Shown in pieces: positions 23,069 to 28,416 of a stretch of DNA of 28,416 nucleotides. The translations under genes were made by a program, and so were the position numbers. Every line of letters begins with the position of its first letter. Within the stretch, counting starts at the first letter, position 1. A model generated the notes under the pieces. That model worked only from the letters and a program-made list of their open reading frames with translations. It had not been told where the DNA came from and did no database searches. Source of the DNA: JAPSGM01 sp036556985 (GTDB lineage: Bacteria > Chloroflexota > Limnocylindria > QHBO01); NCBI GenBank assembly GCA_036556985.1, contig DATBIK010000060.1, positions 1 to 28,416 on the forward strand, given 5' to 3'.

Positions 23069-23341
23069 AGGCCCGCCATGCTACCCGGCGCGTTCCGTGT
23101 CAGCGGCCCGGTCGCGACGCCGGCCCGCGCGCTGGCCGTACCGATCTATCGCCGGTTCCGCACCGGAGCCGCGATCAGGGTGCGGCCTGTCACATCTATC
23201 GGGACGTGCTGAGCCTGGTGCGCGCCTCCGGTTGCGGCGCAGGCTCACGGTGTGCCGATAGATCGGTCATACGGAGCCAAGAACCGCCTTCTGGTGCAGG
23301 TTGTCCCGATAGATCGGCAGGTTCGCGCGCTCGGGCGCGCG
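23069..23341. repeat. Intergenic phased word element 3 (word CCGATAGATCGG)
   Basis: A 273-bp gap without a gene. The word occurs four times: inverted at 23141-23152 and about 23191-23202, direct at 23255-23266 and 23306-23317. Centres are 50, 64 and 51 bp apart. Copies 1 and 3 share CGATAGATCGGT (12 nt, opposite strands) and copies 2 and 4 share TCCCGATAGAT (11 nt), so either pair could base-pair in an RNA. Between copies 3 and 4 the scaffold reads GGAGCCAA, N5, GCCT, N3, GG, N, GCAGG, as in element 1. It lies upstream of etfD and downstream of moaCB. Confidence 0.8.
23324..23341 (-). terminator. GC hairpin directly after moaCB
   Basis: On the plus strand CGCGCGC, loop TCGG, GCGCGCG: a 7-bp stem with a 4-nt loop touching the moaCB stop codon. 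No U-tract follows, so intrinsic termination is uncertain; it may instead protect the 3' end. Confidence 0.4.
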
Positions 23342-24322
23342 TCAGTGGTGGTCCCCGCCGGTGAGCTGCTCCACGGCGTGGCGCAGGACGGGCAGCAGCG
23401 CCGCCAGGGATTCGGTGGCGCCGCGCGGCGAGCCGGGCAGGTTCGCGATGAGCGTCGCGCCGCGCGCACCGACGACCCCGCTCGACAGCGCGGCCATGGG
23501 CGTCGAGGCCATCCCGGTGGCGCGCATGAGCTCGGCCAGGCCGGGAGCCTCACGGTCGACGACGTCGCGGGTGGCGGCGGGCGTCACGTCGGTGGGGGTC
23601 AGTCCGGTCCCGCCGGTGGTGAGCACGAGCCGATAGCCGGCGGCGACGGCATCGCGCAGGGCGGCGGCGATGACGCTGCGGTCGTCGGGAACGACGAGCG
23701 CCTCCGGCGCCACATCCCAGCCAGCCTCGCGCAGGCCCGCGACCAGGGCCGGGCCGGAGTTGTCCTCGCGCTCCCCCGCCGCCGATCGATTCGAGCAGGT
23801 GATGACGAGCGCTTCGTGCTCGGCCGGCGCGGGCGAGGTATCTGCGGCGGCGTGCCAGGTGCCGCTGCGGCCGCCCTCCTTCTCGAGCAGCTCCACGCGC
23901 TCGACCACGATCTCGCGGCCGAGGCCCTTGGCCATGTCGTACAGGGTGAGCGCGGCGACCGATGCCGCCGTCAGCGCCTCCATCTCGACCCCGGTACGGG
24001 CGGTGGCCCGCGCCTCGGCCCGGATGGCGACGGTGCCGGCCTCGCGGTCCGGGACGATCTCCACGTCGACCCGGTCGAGGGGCAGCGGGTGGCACAGCGG
24101 GATGAGGTCGGCGGTGCGCTTCGCCCCGGCGATCCCCGCCAGCCGCGCCACGCCGAAGGCGTCCCCCTTCGGGCCGCCGGCGTCGAGCAGGGTCGCCAGC
24201 ATCTGAGGCGCCATGCGGACGGTGGCGGAGGCCACGGCGCGGCGGGCCGTCACCGGCTTGTCGCCGACGTCGACCATGCGCGCCGCGCCCTCGGCGTCCA
24301 GGTGGGTGGGTCGTTCGCTCAC
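23342..24322 (-). CDS. moaCB: Fused MoaC-MoaB/MogA molybdenum cofactor biosynthesis protein
   Basis: 326 aa from GTG 24322, which overlaps the moeA stop by 4 bp (GTGA). Residues about 1-155 are MoaC: MVDVGDKPVTARRAVASA, KRTADLIPLCHPLPLDRVDV and TGVEMEALTAASVAALTLYD. MoaC, with MoaA, turns GTP into cyclic pyranopterin phosphate. Residues about 168-320 are the MoaB/MogA fold (LVITCSNRSAAGEREDNSGP, LVLTTGGTGLTPTDVTPAAT), which adenylates molybdopterin. The two steps are not consecutive in the pathway, so the fusion does not simply channel one product. MoaA, MoaD and MoaE are not in the window. Confidence 0.93.
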   Translation of the reverse strand: MSERPTHLDAEGAARMVDVGDKPVTARRAVASATVRMAPQMLATLLDAGGPKGDAFGVARLAGIAGAKRTADLIPLCHPLPLDRVDVEIVPDREAGTVAIRAEARATARTGVEMEALTAASVAALTLYDMAKGLGREIVVERVELLEKEGGRSGTWHAAADTSPAPAEHEALVITCSNRSAAGEREDNSGPALVAGLREAGWDVAPEALVVPDDRSVIAAALRDAVAAGYRLVLTTGGTGLTPTDVTPAATRDVVDREAPGLAELMRATGMASTPMAALSSGVVGARGATLIANLPGSPRGATESLAALLPVLRHAVEQLTGGDHH

Positions 24323-25518
24323 GCGCCCAGCTCCCCGATGAGGATGGCGTCGTACGTGCTCCCGTGCTCGGCGGCGGCCTCGCCCTCGGGCACGACGAGG
24401 AGCGCGTTGCCGACGGCCAGCGGCCGAAGCTGGTTGGACGACTGCCCGCCGGCGGCGGCCGCGACGTACCCGCCCGCTTCGGCCGGGCGCACCACCACCC
24501 GCAGGTACGCGCGACGCTCGAGGTCCTTGCCGATGCGCTCGCCCGCCTCGGCGCGGAGCACGACACGGCCGGCGCCGGCGAGGCCGAGCATGGCCCGCAG
24601 CAGCGGCCGCACGAAGAGCTCGAAGGTGACGAGGGCGCTCACCGGGTTGCCGGGCAGGCCGATGACCGGCCGCTCGTGGATGGATCCGAATGCGAGCGGC
24701 TTGCCGGGCTGGACGCGGATGCGCCAGAAGTCGAGGCGGCCGGCCCGCTCGAGCACCGACCGCACGTGGTCGTATCGACCGACCGACACGCCGCCGCTGG
24801 CGACGACCACGTCCGCCTCCCCGGCTGCCGCGGCCAGGATGGCCTCGATCTCCTCCTCGTCGTCCGGCGCCCGCGGCAGCTCGACCGGCACGCCGCCGGC
24901 CTCGAGCACCGCCGCCGCCAGCGAGAAGGAATTCGCATCGTAGATCTGGCCGGGGACCAGCTGCTCGCCGGGCGCCACGAGCTCGTCGCCGGTCGACAGG
25001 ATCGCCACCCGCGGGCGCCGGTGGACCTCCACCTCGCCGACCCCCAGCGAGGCGAGGACCGCCACCCCGGCCGGTGAAAGGGGTGCGGCCGGCAGCTCGA
25101 CAATGTCGCCGGCACGGGTGTCGCCCCCCGCCGGACGGACGTGGGCGCCGTGCTCCGTCGCCGGCACCCGCACCCGCCCGTCGGCCTCGGTGACGACCTC
25201 GAGGGGAGCAACGGCATCGGCACCGGGAGGCATCGGGGCACCGGTCATGATCCGCACCGCGCTGCCAGCCGGCAGCTCCGCCAGCGCGCCGGCGCCGGCG
25301 GCCACCTCGCCGACGAGCGGCAGATCGCCGGGCGCGTCGGCAGCGCGCAGCGCGTAGCCATCCATCGCCGAGTTGTCGAAGGGCGGGACGTCAACCGCCG
25401 CGACGACCCGCCGCGCAGCGGGCACGCGGCCGGCGCATCGGTCCAGGGGAAGGATCTCGGAGCGCGTCGGTCGGGCGGTCGCCAGGATGGCGTCGCGCGC
25501 CTCCTCGACGGAGCGCAT
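24319..25518 (-). CDS. moeA: Molybdopterin molybdenumtransferase MoeA
   Basis: 399 aa. Signatures: VPPFDNSAMDGYALRAADAP near the N-terminus, IMTGAPMPPGADAVAPLE, LSTGDELVAPGEQLVPGQIY, DVVVASGGVSVGRYDHVRSV and KPLAFGSIHERPVIGLPGNP with VSALVTFELFVRPLL. The enzyme inserts molybdate into adenylated molybdopterin, the step after the MogA activity of the adjacent fusion protein. ATG 25518 lies 3 bp after the stop of the M50 protease gene, so the genes form a tight operon. Confidence 0.95.
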   Translation of the reverse strand: MRSVEEARDAILATARPTRSEILPLDRCAGRVPAARRVVAAVDVPPFDNSAMDGYALRAADAPGDLPLVGEVAAGAGALAELPAGSAVRIMTGAPMPPGADAVAPLEVVTEADGRVRVPATEHGAHVRPAGGDTRAGDIVELPAAPLSPAGVAVLASLGVGEVEVHRRPRVAILSTGDELVAPGEQLVPGQIYDANSFSLAAAVLEAGGVPVELPRAPDDEEEIEAILAAAAGEADVVVASGGVSVGRYDHVRSVLERAGRLDFWRIRVQPGKPLAFGSIHERPVIGLPGNPVSALVTFELFVRPLLRAMLGLAGAGRVVLRAEAGERIGKDLERRAYLRVVVRPAEAGGYVAAAAGGQSSNQLRPLAVGNALLVVPEGEAAAEHGSTYDAILIGELGA

Positions 25519-25521
25519 CGG

Positions 25522-26643
25522 TCAGACCCCGAGCTTCATCCGGGTGTCGACGAGCCGCAGGATCCCGGCCCGCGTGAGCAGGCCGAGCACGGTTCGGCCG
25601 TCGCTGTCGACGACCGGCAGCTGGTTCACCTCGCGCTGCTGGAGCGTGTCGAGCGCCGATTCGAGCTCGTCGTCCGGGCCGACGATGGCCAGGTCGGCAT
25701 GGCGGGTCATGATGTCGGTCACTCGCGCGTTCGGCCAGTCGTCGCGGCCCAGCCGCCGGATGTCGGACAGCGTGACGATCCCGGCAAGGCCGCCATCCAG
25801 GTGGCGAACCAGGAAGGACCGATCCTCTCCGCGCATGAGCCGCTCGTTCACGAGGTCGGCCACCGTCTCGTTCGGGTTGACCGATGCCGGCTCGGCGTCC
25901 ATGACGTCGCGCACCTTCACCCCGCGCAGCACGCGCTGGAGGCTGGCCTGCGCGATCGACGACTCCGCCGCGCTCGACAGGAACCAGCCGATGAGCGCCA
26001 GCCAGATGCCGTTGAAGGTGTCCACCTGGAAGGCGATGAAGGCGCCGAGGCCGATGAGCCCGTACCCGAAGTAGCGCCCCACCGTGGCTGCCGTGCGGGT
26101 CGCGGCCAGCTGGTCGCCACGGACCTTCCAGATCAGCGCGCGCAGGATCCTGCCGCCGTCCATGGGGAAGCCGGGAATGAGGTTGAAGACGCCCAGGATG
26201 AAGTTGATGAAGGCCAGCCAGCCGATGACGGCCACCACCTGCTCCTGTCCGACGACGAAGCCGATGCCCAGGAACAGGGCGCCGAGCAGCAGGCTGGTCA
26301 GCGGGCCGGCGAAGGCGATGAGCGCCTCCTGCCGGGGCGATCGGGCGTCGCCCTCGAGCGTGGCGGCGCCGCCGAACACGAACAGGGTGATGTCGCGGAC
26401 CTTGATCCCGAAGCGCCGCGCCACGAGGGCGTGGCTGAGCTCGTGGGCGAGCACCGACCCGAAGAAGAGGAGCGCCACCAGCGCGGCGACGGCCCAGTAC
26501 CAGGCCGGCTCCCAGCCGGGAAACGTGCGCGGCAGGCTGGCGCTGGCGAGCGAGAACGTCACGAGGAAGGCGATGACCAGCCACGACGGGTGGAGCGCGA
26601 TCCGGATGCCCGCGATGCTGCCGATCGAGAACGAGCTGCCCAT
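25522..26643 (-). CDS. Site-2-type membrane metalloprotease (M50) with two CBS domains
   Basis: 373 aa from ATG 26643. The zinc motif H67-E68-L-S-H71 (LAHELSHALVARRFG) and the third-ligand motif NLIPGFPMDGGRIL (Asp162) lie in about six membrane helices, as in the SpoIVFB/rip3-like branch. After about residue 240 come two CBS repeats (VRDVMDAEPASVNPNETVAD and VTDIMTRHADLAIVGPDDEL), which usually sense adenine nucleotides and could tune protease activity. The family cuts membrane-embedded anti-sigma factors or pro-sigma factors; the substrate is unknown. A TACACT 6 nt upstream may be a leaderless promoter. Confidence 0.93.
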   Translation of the reverse strand: MGSSFSIGSIAGIRIALHPSWLVIAFLVTFSLASASLPRTFPGWEPAWYWAVAALVALLFFGSVLAHELSHALVARRFGIKVRDITLFVFGGAATLEGDARSPRQEALIAFAGPLTSLLLGALFLGIGFVVGQEQVVAVIGWLAFINFILGVFNLIPGFPMDGGRILRALIWKVRGDQLAATRTAATVGRYFGYGLIGLGAFIAFQVDTFNGIWLALIGWFLSSAAESSIAQASLQRVLRGVKVRDVMDAEPASVNPNETVADLVNERLMRGEDRSFLVRHLDGGLAGIVTLSDIRRLGRDDWPNARVTDIMTRHADLAIVGPDDELESALDTLQQREVNQLPVVDSDGRTVLGLLTRAGILRLVDTRMKLGV

Positions 26644-26649
26644 GGGCGC

Positions 26650-26655
26650 AGTGTA
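26650..26655 (-). promoter_or_regulatory. -10-like TACACT before the M50 protease gene
   Basis: TACACT on the minus strand ends 6 nt before ATG 26643, with no Shine-Dalgarno. The gene could also be read through from lit, 23 bp upstream, so this may be an internal promoter. Confidence 0.35.
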
Positions 26656-26666
26656 GCCCGCTGCGT

Positions 26667-27329
26667 TCACCCTGCCGCGGTGCCCACCAGGTCCCGGCGG
26701 GCGAGGAGGGCGACGATGATCGCCCCTGCGACGATCGTGGCGCCGGCGACGAGCGCCAGCTCGAACCAGAACGGCTGCGGGAAGAAGCGGAGCAGGTTCG
26801 AGTCCGGCCCGAACTGCCAGGTCCCCGCCTCGAAGAAGATCGCGTGAAACGCCGCGAAGGCGGCGTCGAAGGCGAGGGCGAAGAAGACGCCCAGGCCGAT
26901 GGCCAGCGCCCCGAGGCCGCCCGCCGCCACGAGCATGAGCATCCCGCGCCGATGCCGCTCCCCGGAGAGCCGCCGTGCGCCGAGGACCGCGACGAGCAGC
27001 GCGAGGACGTCGAGCAGCAGCAGGCCCCTGACCACCGCTCCCACGTCCGACATGTGGCTCCGCTCGTCCGCGTCGAGCACGGGCGCGCCGCCGGGGCCCA
27101 GGCTCACCGTGAAGGGGCCGTCGAAGAGGAGATCACCGAGCATCGCGGTCGTGGCGTCGTGAACGGCCGCGTGCTCGGCGGCGAGCCGGGCGGGCACGTC
27201 GTGGCGATCCTGCATGAACGACACGAACGGCGGGGCGAACAGCAGCAGCGGGCCGGTGAGCAGGATCGCCAGTGCCACGCCGACGGCGAACACGAAGCCG
27301 ACCAGGGAGTGGGCGCGGGACGGCGTCAT
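26667..27329 (-). CDS. lit: Lit-family (TIGR01906/DUF1461) membrane protein, lipoprotein intramolecular transacylase-like
   Basis: 220 aa from ATG 27329, with AGGGA upstream. Four to five membrane helices plus an external loop after helix 1 (SFMQDRHDVPARLAAEHAAV) containing MLGDLLFDGPFTV and ERSHMSDV. The C-terminal half holds the family hallmark AFHAIFFEAGTWQFGPDSNL. Lit enzymes move an acyl chain on the N-terminal Cys of lipoproteins to make lyso-form lipoproteins; the His in FHAIFF is the expected catalytic residue. At least two lipoproteins are encoded in this window. The activity itself is inferred from family membership. Confidence 0.8.
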   Translation of the reverse strand: MTPSRAHSLVGFVFAVGVALAILLTGPLLLFAPPFVSFMQDRHDVPARLAAEHAAVHDATTAMLGDLLFDGPFTVSLGPGGAPVLDADERSHMSDVGAVVRGLLLLDVLALLVAVLGARRLSGERHRRGMLMLVAAGGLGALAIGLGVFFALAFDAAFAAFHAIFFEAGTWQFGPDSNLLRFFPQPFWFELALVAGATIVAGAIIVALLARRDLVGTAAG

Positions 27330-27358
27330 CGGTCCCTGCGGGAGCAGGAGGTGCCGGG

Positions 27359-27748
27359 TCAGAGGACCTTGCCGGGAAGCCGGCTCGCCCCCACGACCAT
27401 CGACAGCAGCCAACCCACGACCGAGATGACGATCGAGCCGAGCAGCGCCGCCCAGAAGTCGTCGACCACGAGACCCAGGCCCAGCTCCTGGCTGATCGCG
27501 CCGGTCAGCATGAGCATGAGGGCGTTGATGACGAGCAGGAACAGCCCCAGCGTGACGATGCTGATCGGGAAGGTGAGGATGCGCAGCACCGGCCGGATGT
27601 ACGAGTTGATCAGGCTGAACGCCACCGCCACGAGCAGGAACTTCCACCACCAGTCGTCGCCGCTCTGGTCGAAGTCGAGCCCGGGCACGACGAGCACGGC
27701 GACGTACAGCGCGCCGGCGTTCACGAGGATCTGGAGCACCCGGTCCAT
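27359..27748 (-). CDS. PF04020 (YvlD / holin-4-superfamily-like) membrane protein
   Basis: 129 aa with four membrane helices. Family landmarks: LVNAGALYVAVLVVPGLDFD, FSLINSYIRPVLRILTFPIS, IVTLGLFLLVINALMLMLTG and FWAALLGSIVISVVGWLLSM. This is a widespread small membrane protein family of unknown function that is not a phage lysis protein in this setting. ATG 27748 is chosen because a TACCCT -10-like sequence ends 9 nt upstream. It begins the run PF04020-lit-M50-moeA-moaCB and is followed by lit after 29 bp. Confidence 0.88.
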   Translation of the reverse strand: MDRVLQILVNAGALYVAVLVVPGLDFDQSGDDWWWKFLLVAVAFSLINSYIRPVLRILTFPISIVTLGLFLLVINALMLMLTGAISQELGLGLVVDDFWAALLGSIVISVVGWLLSMVVGASRLPGKVL

Positions 27749-27757
27749 GACGCGCAC

Positions 27758-27763
27758 AGGGTA
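27758..27763 (-). promoter_or_regulatory. -10-like TACCCT before the PF04020 gene
   Basis: TACCCT on the minus strand lies 9 nt before ATG 27748 and no Shine-Dalgarno is present: leaderless geometry. Weak consensus. Confidence 0.3.
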
Positions 27764-27967
27764 GCCGATCCCGTCCACCCCGCTCGCCGAGCAAGCGCGG
27801 TGCTGCGGATCGCCCGATGTTGGATGAGGGCTGCACCGATACGGGTCAGGGTCGCTTCTGGCGCCCTGGTGTCGGCTGTCATCCGGCATTGGGCGGTGGG
27901 AGGGCAACCGGACGCGATCAGTGCCGCTGTGAACCGACATTGGGCGACAACGGCGCGGCGAGGAACG
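27764..27967. repeat. Intergenic phased word element 4 (word CCGACATTGGGCG)
   Basis: No credible gene in this gap. CCGACATTGGGCGA at 27933 and CCGGCATTGGGCGG at 27883 are 50 bp apart. An inverted copy (minus-strand CCAACATCGGGCG) lies at 27811-27823, about 72 bp from the next. The scaffold after the second copy (GGAGGGCAACC, N4, GC..., TGCCG) resembles those of elements 1 and 3, and ACCGGACGCGATCAG closely matches ACCGGAGCCGCGATCAG in element 3. It lies upstream of the PF04020-to-moaCB operon and downstream of guaD. Confidence 0.7.
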
Positions 27968-28416
27968 CTACGCGGGCAGCAGCTTCCCGCGCACCCAGGC
28001 GCCGCGGACCATGTCCGGGTGCGGCCGGAAGATGAGGCGGCTCATGAGCTCCTCCGGTTCGGCCAGCTCGGCTGCGCCGGCCAGCGGGGCCGTCAGCGCG
28101 GGATCCACGAGGATGAGGTCCGCCTCCTTGCCCACCTCGAGCGAGCCGATCGCGTCCGCCATCCCGAGCGCCCGGGCGCCGTCGAGCGTCCCGAGCCGCA
28201 GCCAGTCGAGCGGACCGAGCGGGCGCGGCGCGCCCCGCGCGCCACCTTCCTCGGCAAGGAGGAGCAGCACCCGCCGCGTGACGGCCGCGGCGCGCATGAC
28301 GCTGAAGATCGACAGCTCCGGTCCCGCGGCCAGGTCGGAACCGAGGCCCACCGGGACGCCGGCGGCGCGGTAGCGGGCGAGCGGCATCATGCCGCTCGAC
28401 AGGAACAGGTTCGACG
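27968..28416 (-). CDS. guaD: Guanine deaminase (amidohydrolase), C-terminal part
   Basis: The gene enters from the right edge, so its N-terminus with the first metal-binding histidines is missing. The visible 149 codons begin SNLFLSSGMMPLARYRAAG and VPVGLGSDLAAGPELSIFSV, which carries the metal-ligand Asp of amidohydrolases (GLGSD). The family end GSLEVGKEADLILVDPAL and RLIFRPHPDMVRGAWVRGKL follows. The SNLFL block is characteristic of guanine deaminase, which converts guanine to xanthine and ammonia. A related purine or triazine amidohydrolase cannot be fully excluded from this part alone. Confidence 0.75.
   Translation of the reverse strand, partial: SNLFLSSGMMPLARYRAAGVPVGLGSDLAAGPELSIFSVMRAAAVTRRVLLLLAEEGGARGAPRPLGPLDWLRLGTLDGARALGMADAIGSLEVGKEADLILVDPALTAPLAGAAELAEPEELMSRLIFRPHPDMVRGAWVRGKLLPA

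Noticed and set aside
22082..23212. Long plus-strand reading frames opposite etfD, moaCB/moeA and the M50 gene
   Set aside because: They are antisense shadows produced by high GC content. Their translations are Arg/Gly/His-rich with no domains, while the minus strand encodes clear families.
27359..27748. Phage holin and hence a prophage remnant
   Set aside because: PF04020 proteins are chromosomal membrane proteins; no phage genes, integrase or attachment repeats are nearby.

Overview
The window is a 28.4 kb chromosomal stretch of very GC-rich (roughly 70% by eye), gene-dense bacterial DNA. No phage, transposase, plasmid or CRISPR genes were seen. The gene set suggests an aerobic, heterotrophic, lipoprotein-bearing bacterium: an EtfD-type ETF:menaquinone oxidoreductase, a mycobacterial-style dCTP deaminase next to nrdR, a MoaC-MoaB fusion, Lit, and large copper and redox membrane proteins. 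A high-GC Chloroflexota lineage (Limnocylindria-like) fits best and an actinobacterial relative is the alternative. This placement is inference, since no rRNA or marker phylogeny is available here.

Layout. Positions 1-583 (-) hold the start of a family-5 solute-binding protein. It is divergent, from a shared -10, to a rightward run at 606-6990: an unknown protein, a CopC-CopD-cytochrome c fusion, a second CopC, a cupredoxin-like lipoprotein, a Cys-rich polytopic membrane protein, CcdA and an SMR transporter. An aquaporin (-), a CPA1 Na+/H+ antiporter (+), a heme-copper-oxidase-like membrane protein (+), tRNA-Arg(CCU) (-) and a glutaredoxin-like protein (+) follow to 10683. From 10684 to the end every gene is on the minus strand: a cyclic-nucleotide-binding protein; a blue-copper lipoprotein; nrdR-dcd-MBL hydrolase; acyl-CoA dehydrogenase-etfB-etfA-unknown; Lrp-aminotransferase-Rieske; etfD; and PF04020 protein-lit-M50 protease-moeA-moaCB. 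A guanine deaminase fragment runs off the right edge.

How the genes work together. The left part is a copper-handling and cytochrome-maturation cluster: CopC/CopD copper import, CcdA thiol supply for heme attachment, cupredoxins and a fused cytochrome c. The right part contains a complete route from acyl-CoA to the quinone pool (acyl-CoA dehydrogenase to EtfAB to EtfD), deoxynucleotide control (NrdR plus Dcd) and late molybdenum-cofactor synthesis (MoaC, MogA/MoaB, MoeA). Several genes have a TANNNT -10 only 6-9 nt before the start codon and no Shine-Dalgarno, which suggests frequent leaderless transcription.

The most unusual signal is not a gene. Four of the long inter-operon gaps (11107-11409, 17710-17941, 23069-23341, 27749-27967) each carry 3-6 copies of a short, often palindromic word that differs from gap to gap. 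The copies are spaced at about 50-52, 61-64 or 72 bp, close to 5, 6 and 7 DNA helical turns. The DNA between words shares a recognisable scaffold across three of the gaps (weakly in the fourth). I know of no named element that matches this.
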